Source: VXYL01 sp047518105 (GTDB lineage Bacteria; Pseudomonadota; Gammaproteobacteria; Pseudomonadales; Azotimanducaceae). From it: a stretch of DNA of 23,949 nucleotides. Of this stretch, positions 8,004 to 15,938 are shown one piece after another. Both the position numbers and the translations under genes were made by a program. Every line of letters begins with the position of its first letter. Within the stretch, counting starts at the first letter, position 1. The notes below the pieces were generated by a model. The model searched no databases. It saw only the letters and a list, made by a program, of their open reading frames with translations, and was not told the origin of the DNA. The DNA is taken from assembly GCA_047518105.1 (NCBI GenBank), contig JAKZRQ010000170.1, positions 1 through 23,949 of the forward strand. The letters run 5' to 3'.

Positions 8004-8104
8004 CGCCACCGCATCCCCCTGGGTAAGACGCGGCAATCATACCCGCGATGAAGCCTTGGACCGGAACGCAGTAGAATCGGCCTGTTTCTTCGGCAGATCG
8101 GCAC

Positions 8105-8914
8105 ATGGCCAACCGAGCACATCTCATCACAGGCGGCTTTCCGATTGGTTCGACCGCCGGTCATGACATGGACTACGCGCGCCTGGAGTTGCTAGGCAGA
8201 CTCTACGGTGCCGGGTACCAGACCACGGTAGGCAACGACTTCACGGAGGTGGGAACCCGGCTCGAGGGCGTGGACTTCCTCGTCAGCTACGTCGCCGGTC
8301 CCTACCCGGACGCCGAACAGACCCGAGTCATCGACGAGTGGCTGTCCGGCGGCGGCAAATGGTTCGCTCTCCACGGCACCAGCGGCGGACGCGCCAAGCG
8401 GGTCGACGGCAGCCAACGGCGCAAGATGGTGCGGCTAGCCCATCACGAGCTGCTCGGCGCGTTCTTCCTGAACCATCCGCCCGTGCGCAAATTCGACGTC
8501 GAGGTCAAGGCGCCGGGGCATCCGCTCGTCCATGGCGTGCCGCCCTCCTTCGCGGTCACCGACGAGCTCTACCTGATCGAACCGGTAGGCGAGAGCGAAG
8601 TCCTGCTCACCACCGAGCTTGCGAAGGACCCGTCACCGGAGGGCTTTGGCTTCGCCTACGACGCCGATACCTCGGTGGGTGACGATGGCAAGACCCGCGT
8701 CCTCGGCCTCGAACGTCGGGTGGGAGACGGCGCCGTGGCCTACGTGGCCCTTGGCCACTGCCACTCGCCGAGGACCAATAGCCAGCCGTTCGTGGACCGG
8801 AGCGTCGCCGACAACGGCAAGACGCCGATGCGCTTCCGAGGCGCGTGGGAGACCTCGTCGTTCCGACGCATCCTCGACAACGCCATGGAATGGGGACGAC
8901 GCGCGGCAGCGTAG
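8105..8914 (+). CDS. ThuA-like domain protein
   Basis: Predicted 269-residue protein with a glutamine-amidotransferase-like fold of the ThuA family, linked in other bacteria to sugar catabolism. Seen in sequence: an N-terminal strand and loop (HLITGGFPIG), DFLVSYVAGPYP, GGGKWFALHGTSGG (about residues 79-92, the ThuA G.W..lHg block), a long central region, and VAYVALGHCHSP (about 215-226) matching the Y..lGH element. No signal peptide is apparent. No Shine-Dalgarno is obvious before the ATG at 8105. It stands alone between oppositely oriented genes, so no pathway can be assigned from context. Confidence 0.8.
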   Translation: MANRAHLITGGFPIGSTAGHDMDYARLELLGRLYGAGYQTTVGNDFTEVGTRLEGVDFLVSYVAGPYPDAEQTRVIDEWLSGGGKWFALHGTSGGRAKRVDGSQRRKMVRLAHHELLGAFFLNHPPVRKFDVEVKAPGHPLVHGVPPSFAVTDELYLIEPVGESEVLLTTELAKDPSPEGFGFAYDADTSVGDDGKTRVLGLERRVGDGAVAYVALGHCHSPRTNSQPFVDRSVADNGKTPMRFRGAWETSSFRRILDNAMEWGRRAAA

Positions 8915-8920
8915 TCGGGG

Positions 8921-9178
8921 TCAGGCCGCGCCGCAGGACCCGCCGTCGAATCCACCGTCGAATCCGCCACCGCTGGCCGAATCGGACGCATCCGGGGCGT
9001 CGGAATCTCCATCGGAAGAGTTCTGCCCGGCTTGCCCGATGGCCGGGACCATGAGCAAGGCGCTGCCGTCGCCGCCGTCCCGCCGAACTCGGCGCAGTTC
9101 CTCCTCCATGTCGGCGCGGAGCGTGCCGTCCTGTGCGGGTGTCGACCGTCCCACCAGCGAGTTGAACCACTTCCACAT
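8921..9178 (-). CDS. Small hypothetical protein with Gly/Asp-rich tail
   Basis: An 85-residue frame starting MWKWFNSLVGRS at an ATG (9178) with a good ribosome binding site (GGGAG, 7 bp before). The middle is a charged helix (RADMEEELRRVRR). The C-terminus is low complexity: GQNSSDGDSDAPDASDSASG, then GGGFDGGFDGGSCGAA, which includes the only cysteine. No family is recognised. It follows the histidine phosphatase by 40 bp on the same strand and converges on the ThuA-like gene 6 bp away. The ribosome binding site and placement argue that it is real; function unknown. Confidence 0.55.
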   Translation of the reverse strand: MWKWFNSLVGRSTPAQDGTLRADMEEELRRVRRDGGDGSALLMVPAIGQAGQNSSDGDSDAPDASDSASGGGFDGGFDGGSCGAA

Positions 9179-9218
9179 CTTCGCGCTCCCTCGAAACAGT
9201 CCGGAAACAACCAGACGT

Positions 9219-9830
9219 TCAACTGTAGGTAAGCATGGACGCCGGCAGATGGCCAGTGTCGTTGAAGCCGGCGACCTGCGTGCCCAGCAGGCTCTTGGAT
9301 GCAACGCGGCAAATTCCGCAGTTGCGGATGTCGAACCGGGCCCAGGCATCGAGCCGTACCGCAAGAACGCGACAGAGCAGGTAGCGGAACGCGTTGCCGT
9401 GACCAACCAGCAATGTCGTGCCCTCGGAATCCGACTCGAAGTAGCGCGCGTAGGCGTGATCGAGACACTCGCGGCAGGAGGCCGTTTGCGAAGCCTGCAC
9501 GCCGTCGGGATAGAAGAACTCCTGGCCCGGCGGGACGGATGGTACGCATTCGCACAGGTCCGCGTCGGTTTCTATGGCAACCGTCGGGTGGTGGCAAGCC
9601 ACTTCTTCCGCAGTCTGTTGCGCGCGTCGGAAGTCACTGGCCACGATGCGGTCGATGGGCTCCTCCGCTAGCCGTTCCGCCGCCAGCCTCGCCTGCCGCC
9701 GGCCCAATTCGGTGAGCCCGCCGAGCTGATTGGGCGCTGCCTGATTGTGCTGGCCGTGACGGAGCATGATCACCGTCCTCAGCAAGCGGATCTGTTGTGC
9801 CGGTGCAGGATTGCGGTGACTGGTGCTCAT
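9219..9830 (-). CDS. Histidine phosphatase superfamily (phosphoglycerate mutase-like)
   Basis: Predicted cytosolic phosphohydrolase of 203 residues. The catalytic RHG motif is at residues 24-26 (TVIMLRHGQHN, with H25 the phospho-acceptor). LTELGRRQARLAAERL follows, then SDFRRAQQTAE (about 65-75) with the phosphate-binding arginine, an acidic residue in DADLCEC (about 89-95), and the second histidine H144 in LLVGHGNAFRY. All catalytic positions are therefore present. Length is typical. Substrate specificity cannot be read from sequence in this family. The gene is the first of a probable pair with the small protein downstream. The 163 bp upstream, to the TrmH-family gene, hold no gene that can be supported. 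Confidence 0.88.
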   Translation of the reverse strand: MSTSHRNPAPAQQIRLLRTVIMLRHGQHNQAAPNQLGGLTELGRRQARLAAERLAEEPIDRIVASDFRRAQQTAEEVACHHPTVAIETDADLCECVPSVPPGQEFFYPDGVQASQTASCRECLDHAYARYFESDSEGTTLLVGHGNAFRYLLCRVLAVRLDAWARFDIRNCGICRVASKSLLGTQVAGFNDTGHLPASMLTYS

Positions 9831-9993
9831 GGCTGTCCTCGAGGCTCTCCGTGAGCCGCTACGGAAAGGGAAAGACAGGAATGAACGAAGCGTCTCCGGT
9901 CCGCGATGTACGTCATGCTATGGCCCATGCATGGCGCATGCCGGTCCTCCTCACCCTCGTCCGCCAGCACGCCTGTCGGCGCGTTCGAGAATT

Positions 9994-10950
9994 CTATCGC
10001 ATTCTCAATGGATCACGAGCACTTGGCTCAGATGCAAGAGATGGCGGTTCCTCAACAACGCTCCTCTGTCGGCGCGCTTCGAACAGCAGCACTGTCGCCG
10101 CCATCGCTGCATTGACCGAATCCGCTCGACCGGCCATCGGAATGCGGACCGTTTCGCACCATGGCGGGGACCAGTCGGCACCCAGGCCCCGATGTTCGCT
10201 ACCGACGACAATGGCGAGACTGCCACGTAGATCGGTGGCAGCGAGGTCGCTGTCCGCGTCGGGCCTGGCGGCGACCACGCGAATGCGCTGCGCATCCAGC
10301 CACGCCCGCACCTCGGTCGCCGTCCCTTGAGCAACCGGCACGCTGAACAGCGTCCCGACGCTCGCGCGGACCACGTTCGGGTTGAACACGTCCGTGGTCG
10401 GATCCGCGAGCAGCATGCCATTCGCGCCGGCAGCGTCCGCGCAGCGCAGCATGGCCCCCAGGTTGCCCGGCTTTTCGATGCCGGCTGCAACCAGCCACAG
10501 GGAGTCTCCCGGGACATTCAGTCTGTCCAGGGGCAACTTCGGCGTTGGCGCCACGGCAAGCAACCCGTCGGGCGTGCGCCGGTAGGACAGTTTTTCGAAC
10601 ACCTCCGGGGTTGTCGGCACGCATTCGACGCCCGCCGCGCCGAGTCGTTCAACCAGGTCTCTTCCGCCCCGCCCGGCTCCGCCCTGCTCGACTCCGCCCT
10701 GCTCGACTCCGCCCCGCCCGACTCCGCCCTGCCCGACTCCGCCCCGCCCGACTCCGCCCGGCCCGACTCCGCCCGGCCCGACATAGTACCTGTCGCAATG
10801 GAAAAGGACTTCTACCGACAAGCCGGCATCCGCCGCGCAAACGAGTTCGCGCAGCCCTTCGACGACGAATCGCCGCTCGCGGTCCCGATGCCGGCGTGTG
10901 CGGAGCCTGACGACCTCCTTCACGCGCGGATTGCGCAGACTCGAGAGCAT
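9994..10950 (-). CDS. TrmH/SpoU family RNA 2'-O-methyltransferase
   Basis: Predicted S-adenosylmethionine-dependent RNA ribose methyltransferase of about 318 residues (SPOUT fold). The N-terminal RNA-binding part has SLRNPRVKEVVRLRTRRHRD and RRFVVEGLREL. The SPOUT motifs are GNLGAMLRCADAAGANG (about 162-178), LAIVVGSEHRGLG (about 245-257) and RIPMAGRADSVNAAMAATVL (about 269-288). Unusually, residues 58-96 are eight copies of a Gly-rich pentapeptide (G-x-G-G-V type) encoded by a 15-bp minisatellite, placed in the loop between the N-terminal domain's CDRYY and RDLVERL. The ATG at 10950 gives the family start; an in-frame upstream candidate at 11016 would overlap the transporter gene. Target RNA unknown. 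Confidence 0.88.
   Translation of the reverse strand: MLSSLRNPRVKEVVRLRTRRHRDRERRFVVEGLRELVCAADAGLSVEVLFHCDRYYVGPGGVGPGGVGRGGVGQGGVGRGGVEQGGVEQGGAGRGGRDLVERLGAAGVECVPTTPEVFEKLSYRRTPDGLLAVAPTPKLPLDRLNVPGDSLWLVAAGIEKPGNLGAMLRCADAAGANGMLLADPTTDVFNPNVVRASVGTLFSVPVAQGTATEVRAWLDAQRIRVVAARPDADSDLAATDLRGSLAIVVGSEHRGLGADWSPPWCETVRIPMAGRADSVNAAMAATVLLFEARRQRSVVEEPPSLASEPSARDPLRMR
10664..10783. repeat. 15-bp tandem repeat, about 8 units, inside the methyltransferase gene
   Basis: Eight units of the type CCGCCCTGCTCGACT follow one another with a few transitions (CTGC/CCGC/CGGC and CTC/CCC variants). The unit is a multiple of three, so copy-number change alters the protein by five residues per unit without a frameshift. 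The last unit lacks its final base match. Confidence 0.9.
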
Positions 10951-10987
10951 CTTCGGATCTCCTAGCCGGACCGCGCGCCCGCTTCGT

Positions 10988-11872
10988 TCACGACTCTTTT
11001 CGGGGATCGAAGGCATCCCGCACCGCTTCGCCCGTGAAGATCAGCAAGGTCAACATCAATGCCAACGTGAAGAAGGTCGTGAGGCCGAGCCACGGCGCAT
11101 GGATGTTCGTACGGCCTTGGGCCAGCAGCGTCGCGAAGCTACCGACGACCATCGCCGTCACCGGCATCGCGAGATGTTTGAGCCGGTCGACAATCCGGTC
11201 GCCAAGACCCAGTTCCGAATAGTTGTCCGAGATCAAACCCCGCAGTGGAAACCAGTCGAAATACTCGCCGCCGCAAAACAGCACGATGAGAAGCATGGCG
11301 AGAACGAAGGCGGGTACGGCATAGCCGACCAGGATCACCAGGCTCGTCCAGACGTCGAAGCGACTACCGTCGCGAACCGCCTTGCCGATGCCGAGCGGCA
11401 GCGAGACCAGATAGTCGATGAGCAACGTCGCGCCCCCCAACGACAACGATACCGGGAGCCGATCGATCACCAGGTCCACCACCGGCACGTCCTGATAGAA
11501 GCTGTCGCCGAAATCGAATGTGAGGTAGTCGCTGATCATCTTGAAGAAGCGAACGTGGGCCGGCTTGTCGAACCCGAATTGGCGTTCGATCTCCTTCAGG
11601 AGATCGGGGTCGATGCCCCGGGAGAACTCGTAGCCGCTGCGCCCACCCCCATCGGTATCAACCGGGCCGCCGCCTCCGGCGATGGTTGCGGTTACCGCCA
11701 CGCTCTCGCCCGTAATGCGCGCAATGGCTTGATCCACCGGCCCGCCGGGCGCGGCCTGAATGATCACGAAATTCACCAGCATGATGCCGAACAATGTCGG
11801 CAGGAAGAGCCGAATCCTGCGCGCGATGTAGGACCCCGCCAACCACCCGAACGCTGCATGCAATGCCTGCAT
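10988..11872 (-). pseudogene. yejB'-'yejE deletion fusion (peptide ABC transporter permease)
   Basis: The first ~247 residues match YejB-type inner-membrane permeases of peptide/microcin C transporters: IARRIRLFLPTLFGIMLVNF, QAAPGGPVDQAIARI, DYLTFDFGDSFYQDVPV, RLPVSLSLGGATLLIDYLVS and LKHLAMPVTAMVVGSFATL. At that point YejB should continue with the permease coupling loop (EAA motif) and two more membrane spans. Instead the reading frame passes into LLAQGRTNIHAPWLGLTTFF and LLIFTGEAVRDAFDPRK, the C-terminus of the partner permease YejE. A deletion with its junction near 11122-11135 therefore joined yejB to the end of yejE, removing roughly a third of yejB and most of yejE. The frame stays open, but the product lacks the ATPase-coupling loop and is unlikely to work. 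It starts 2 bp after the yejA stop. No yejF ATPase gene is seen. Confidence 0.85.
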
Positions 11873-11874
11873 GG

Positions 11875-13770
11875 CTATTCGTCCTTGAGCGCCGCGATCC
11901 CGGCGTCCACCCGCGCGCTACGGGCTTCGTCGATCCACCAAAGCTGGGGGAATCCGGTCCAATTCATATGCTCGGCACCCAGGGACGGGTGCCCGAACCG
12001 ATCCCAGTAGACCAGGTGTCGGCCAACGGGATGTCCGTCCGGAATCATGTAGAAATTCCACATCAGTACGCGATCCAGTGCCCGTCCCGCCGTGTTCATC
12101 TCCTCTTCGGTTCTCGCCTGGGCGATTCTCTCGACGAGAAGGTCGACAACCGGGTTCTTGATGCCAGCATAGTTCGTCATGTTGGGAATATCCGCGTACT
12201 GCGAGGTGAATTGGCCGCGCAGGCGGAATGGAAACGGGATCTTGTAGGTATAGAACTTGCGCATGGTCGCGTCGTAGTCGTACTTGCGCAGCCGGTTGAC
12301 CATCAGGTTGTTTTCTATCTTTCGCAACGTCGCGTGTATTCCCAATCGCCCGAGGTTTTCGACGAACGGCACGAGCATGCGTTCGTAGTCGCCCCAGGAG
12401 ACGACGAATTCGAATCGGAGCGGCTCGCCGGTGTCCGCGTTGACCCGTTCGAAGTCCCGGACGATCCATCCGGCTTCCTCGAGCAGCCGGTCGGCCTCGA
12501 GCAAGGTCTCGCGGTTGCGCCCGAACGGTGCGTTCCGCGGCAGCGGGACGGGTTGCGTGAACACCCGCTCCGGCAGGATGTCCCGATAGGGCCTCAAGAG
12601 GGCGAGTTCGGCCTCGGACGGCATGCCCTTGGCCTGCATGTCCGAGCGGATGAAGAAGGAGTTGTTTCGGTCCATGCCGTCGTGCCAGTACACCCGGTTG
12701 GCCCACTCGAAGTTGTAGGCCAAGGTCAGGGCTTCCCGTACCCGGATGTCCTGGAACAACGGCTTGCGGATATTGAAGACGACGGCCTGGTGCATCCCGT
12801 AGGACTCCCGCATGGTGTAGGTCTCCTTCTTGAAGAGCCCCTTGTGAAAGCCCGGGAAGTCGTACGCGGTCGCAAAGTCGCTTTCGTTCTGGTCGCGATA
12901 GTAGTCCAGGACCCCGGCGCGGAGCGCCTGGAGCATGACGCTGGTGTCGAAGAAGTAGATGGCCTCGAGGCGGTCGAAATTGAAGTGGCCTATGTTGACG
13001 CCGAGATCCTTGCCCCACTAGTCGGGTACGCGCTGCAACACGATCTTGTGTCCGAGATCGACTTCCGCGATGCGGTAGGGCCCGTTGCAGAGCGGGGGCT
13101 CGATGGTGGTGGCCTCGAAATCCCGACCTTCCCAGTAGTGTCTCGGCAGGGTAACGAACCACGCCGTTTCGATAATGAGATGCGGCGTCTTCTCCACGGT
13201 GTCGCTGAAGTGGAATTTGAAAGACCACGGCCCCGTCTGCTCGAGGCGGACGATGTCCCGGTAGACGCTCTTCCAAGTCGCCGAACCCTTGGTCTTGATG
13301 GCGTCGAACGTCCATAGGACGTCGGCGACGGTGACCGGCGTGCCGTCGTGCCAGTAGGCGTTCCTGCGCAGCGTGTAGGCCACCCAACTGTAGTCGTCCG
13401 CGACCGCGACGGTTTCCGCGAGGTGACCGTAGTAGGAACCAAGCTCGTCTTGCGATGCCAGCATGAGCGGCTCGCACAGCAACGCGGTCCGCCTCGGATC
13501 GACGTATACCGCAAGGATCCCCTTGTCGACGTAGGGATTCAGATTGTTGAACGTGCCGACCATGGGAACCCTGACCACGCCGCCCTTGGGCGCAGCGGGG
13601 TTGGCGTAGTCGAAATGGGGCATGTCCTTCGGGTACTTCAAGCCCCCGAAGTAGGAAAACCCATGGCTCGGCTCGCTCGCGGTGGCCGTCATGGCAAAGA
13701 GCAAGCCGCACACCCGGCAGATGGGCCAACGCCTCGGATGTCTCATGGAGTGGAATCGAGTCTTTGTCAA
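11875..13770 (-). pseudogene. yejA: yejA-type periplasmic peptide-binding protein with internal amber stop
   Basis: This would be the solute-binding protein of a YejABEF-type peptide importer. The N-terminus has a signal peptide (RRWPICRVCGLLFAMTATASE), then HGFSYFGGLKYPKDMPHFDY and APKGGVVRV, typical of the family; the rest carries SBP family 5 features (AYWHDGTPVTVADVLWTFDA, CNGPYRIAEVDLG). At 13018-13020 a TAG interrupts ...QRVPD*WGKDLGVNIGHFNF. Family members normally have Tyr or Asn before WGKDL, so this looks like a single-base change of a Tyr codon. Beyond the stop the same frame runs intact to 11875, 632 codons in all, a normal length. It is the first gene of the operon with the fused permease. 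The truncated 250-residue product would lack the C-terminal lobe. Read error or suppression are alternatives. Confidence 0.85.
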
Positions 13771-13803
13771 CGACCGCTACCATAGTCCAAGGCGCGCTGC
13801 TTG

Positions 13804-13894
13804 TGCATCGGCGCGCCTGACGGCGCGATCGAGAATGCGCGCCCTGTGGACGCGCGGCCTCCTTCGAAAATGCAACCCAAATGTCAACATTCGG
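13804..13894 (+). repeat. Dispersed intergenic repeat, copy A
   Basis: Contains GCGCGCCTGACGGCGCGATC followed by GAGAATGCGCGCCCTG and, at the far end, TTCGAAAATGC...CAACATTCGG. The same order of blocks is found in reverse orientation at 22612-22725, and the first block at 15805-15835. The core is a short dyad (GCGCGCC.GACGGCGCG). It lies in the 240-bp gap between yejA and the VOC gene; no other feature is recognised there apart from the VOC ribosome binding site. Confidence 0.6.
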
Positions 13895-14010
13895 AGCGCT
13901 CGCGGACTCTAACACGCCTCGTTGCACGCGGCGCCTACTGCGAGAAGTTCTGCCGAGTTAACATTCCCGTCACTCGTCCCACCCGTCCCGACGAGCAAGC
14001 AGGAGGCGCC

Positions 14011-14391
14011 ATGAGCATCATCGGGATCGAGGAGATCTTCCTCGACGTCAAGGATTTGGCCACTGCCATCGACTTCTACCAAGGTCTCTTGGGCATACCC
14101 GTGGCCGTGCGCAACGAGGAACGCGCCTATCTGCAATGCGAACGCAGCCATGTCGTCCTGCAGGTGAAGGACCATGTCGGACGTCACCAAGGGGGCGGAC
14201 CGATGCACTTCTCGTTCACGGTGACCGAGGATGCGTTCGACGACGTCGCCGAACGGGCCGCCAAGGCGAATATCTTTACCCGCGGGCCGATGGGCCAACG
14301 TGGCAAGGGCCGCGCGCTATTCATGCTCGACCCCGACGGCAACGAAGCCGAGGTCAACACCCGCTATCTCTACGGGGTTCCGCAGCGCTGA
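14011..14391 (+). CDS. VOC family (glyoxalase/bleomycin-resistance-like) protein
   Basis: A small cytosolic metal-binding protein of 126 residues with the paired beta-alpha-beta-beta-beta fold. Seen: IEEIFLDVKDLATAIDFYQG, the standard VOC N-terminal pattern with Glu at the usual first-ligand position (E7/E8); MHFSFTV with H66; and FMLDPDGNEAEVN with E112/E114, the usual last ligand. The ATG at 14011 is supported by a near-perfect Shine-Dalgarno (AGGAGG at 14001-14006). Family members act as lyases, dioxygenases or drug-binding proteins, and the sequence does not decide between them. It is followed 137 bp later by a broken amidohydrolase gene on the same strand. Confidence 0.85.
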   Translation: MSIIGIEEIFLDVKDLATAIDFYQGLLGIPVAVRNEERAYLQCERSHVVLQVKDHVGRHQGGGPMHFSFTVTEDAFDDVAERAAKANIFTRGPMGQRGKGRALFMLDPDGNEAEVNTRYLYGVPQR

Positions 14392-14527
14392 CGCGCTGAC
14401 AAAGGTTCATTGCAGGAGTCGCCCGCTGGACTCGCATTCCCGATTGCGCGAAAGTTGGCTTGTCGCCTTGCACGGTCGCCCCGTCGCCCGGGGCTGTGTT
14501 CGAGCGTGGAACGGAGGGGAACCCGCA

Positions 14528-14902
14528 ATGGAAGCCATGGGAGCCCTATCGGCGGACTCGCACGTCGTCGAGGCTGAGGATGTGTTCATCGGCCTGCCGG
14601 AACGATTCGGCGACGACGCGCCTCGAGTCGTCGGTGCGGGGACGCTCAAGGACTCGATCATCACTCCTGCCAAGGGACCACGCGGCGTCCGCCGCCGCAT
14701 GGGGTTCGCGGGCATGCGCAAGCGCGAAGGCCTCGACCTCCAACGTCGCCCGGGCCACAGGCCCGAGGTCGACCACATGCGCGACCAGGAAGCGAAGCGC
14801 ATACTGGACATGGGCTACGACGGCCTACGCCCCGGAATTCGCGATGGCGCCGAGCGCGCGAGGATCACCCGCGAGAATGTGAAGGCCCTGTACGGGATCT
14901 GA
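14528..14902 (+). pseudogene. Amidohydrolase-2 family gene, internally deleted
   Basis: An open frame of 124 residues with a ribosome binding site (GGAGGGG) about 10 bp before the ATG. The N-terminus SADSHVVEAEDVFIGLPERF is the typical start of amidohydrolase-2 (decarboxylase-like TIM-barrel) enzymes, with DSH replacing the usual metal-binding DxH. The last residues (DGAERARITRENVKALYGI) match the usual C-terminal R..I...N...LYG ending. Intact relatives are around 330-400 residues, so the central barrel with the remaining metal ligands is missing, presumably by an in-frame deletion. The product cannot fold as the normal enzyme. It lies 38 bp before the phytanoyl-CoA dioxygenase gene, suggesting the two were once co-transcribed. 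Confidence 0.7.
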
Positions 14903-14940
14903 AACTGCGTGTCGCTTCGGGGCGCGTTTGGAGGGCAGCA

Positions 14941-15798
14941 ATGGAAACGTTAACCACCGAACAACGCAGGCAGTGGCAGACCGACGGCTACCTGCACTTG
15001 GAAAGCGTTCTCGACGAGGATGCGGTCGCCTTCTTCTCGAACGAGATGGATCGCATTCGCACCGTCCCGGGCTGGGAGCCCAAGCACGACCCCGAACTGC
15101 CCATCGGCCACTACGCCTGGATGGACCACGCGGTCGACCTCGATCCCGGCGGGTTCATGGACCGCCGCGACTTGCTGACCTACCACCAGGCGTTCATGGA
15201 CTTGATCGACCAACCACCGGTATTCGACTACATCGTCGACATCATGGGCACGAACATCCTGCTCAGCATGACCCAGGCCATCGTACGACCGGCGGACGAG
15301 AAGTTCGCCGGCTACACCCACACCGACGGCGGCGAGTCGCTGCGCCTGACGCGCGTCAGCGAGTTCAGCCCGCCCATCGCGCTGAAGGCCATGTACCTGT
15401 TGTCCGACGTGCCGGAGGAAAACTGCGGCAATCTCACCGTCTACCCGGGCAGCCATCTGCGCCAGATCCCCTACCAGGGCGATCGCACCATGACGCCGTA
15501 TTCGCCCGGTGCCGCGCAGCTCACCGGCAAGGCCGGCGACGTCTACCTGTTCCCGCACGCGCTGTGGCACGGACCCTCCCGCAACGAGTCCGGCAAACCC
15601 CGCAAGGTGCTGCTCTACAACTACTGCCAGCTCTGGGTACGCTGCTACGACTTCGGAGCGATTCCCGACGTGGCCCAACGCGCCACGCCCAGGCAACGGC
15701 GCCTATTGGGAGATTTGGGATACGATTTCCGCCCGGGGTCGTACTTCTACGTGCCGAGGGACCAGAACGCGGTTATTCGCGAGAGCGGCAACGCCTAA
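14941..15798 (+). CDS. Phytanoyl-CoA dioxygenase (PhyH) family protein
   Basis: Predicted Fe(II)/2-oxoglutarate-dependent oxygenase of 285 residues. WQTDGYLHLESVLDEDAVAF (12-31) is the usual PhyH opening. The iron triad is visible: H127 and D129 in YTHTDGGES, and distal H210 in FPHALWHGPSRNESGKPRKV, where R221 is the likely 2-oxoglutarate contact. NLTVYPGSH (about 164-172) is the conserved GxLxVxPGSH element. Length is normal and no lesion is seen. A purine-rich GGAGGGC precedes the ATG at 14941. Family members hydroxylate lipids, amino acids or secondary metabolites; the substrate here is unknown. Confidence 0.9.
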   Translation: METLTTEQRRQWQTDGYLHLESVLDEDAVAFFSNEMDRIRTVPGWEPKHDPELPIGHYAWMDHAVDLDPGGFMDRRDLLTYHQAFMDLIDQPPVFDYIVDIMGTNILLSMTQAIVRPADEKFAGYTHTDGGESLRLTRVSEFSPPIALKAMYLLSDVPEENCGNLTVYPGSHLRQIPYQGDRTMTPYSPGAAQLTGKAGDVYLFPHALWHGPSRNESGKPRKVLLYNYCQLWVRCYDFGAIPDVAQRATPRQRRLLGDLGYDFRPGSYFYVPRDQNAVIRESGNA

Positions 15799-15804
15799 AG
15801 CCGC

Positions 15805-15835
15805 GCGCGCCTGACGGCGCGATCGAGAGTGCTTG
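15805..15835 (+). repeat. Dispersed intergenic repeat, partial copy C
   Basis: GCGCGCCTGACGGCGCGATC followed by GAGAGTGC is 27 of 28 identical to the start of copy A at 13811. It begins just after the dioxygenase stop codon, so it may double as a terminator-like hairpin. The remainder of this 140-bp gap is not clearly related to the other copies. Confidence 0.55.
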
Positions 15836-15938
15836 CCGCATCTTCTACGGGCCGCCGGGTCGTCGGGTCGCGAAACTTGGTTCGTTCAATTCAGTTCAGC
15901 GGTGCATGGTGCGGCGGAGCGTCGCCCGACGCGACTCC

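Noticed and set aside
8056..8077. Promoter-like TTGGAC and TAGAAT before the ThuA-like gene
   Set aside because: The spacer is only 10 bp, too short for a sigma-70 promoter.
6847..8130. 427-codon minus-strand frame overlapping the LLM gene
   Set aside because: Arg/Gly-rich shadow of the LLM oxidoreductase and HIT region.
11794..13317. 507-codon plus-strand open frame
   Set aside because: Antisense of yejA; its composition follows the minus-strand codons.
11918..13927. 669-codon minus-strand frame running across the yejA amber codon
   Set aside because: It lies in a different frame from the recognisable binding-protein sequence and is Arg/His-rich shadow.
14410..14460. Possible degenerate dispersed-repeat copy (GCATTCCCGAT, GCGAAAGTTGG)
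   Set aside because: Only an 11-12-bp exact match to 22690-22701; could be chance in high-GC DNA.
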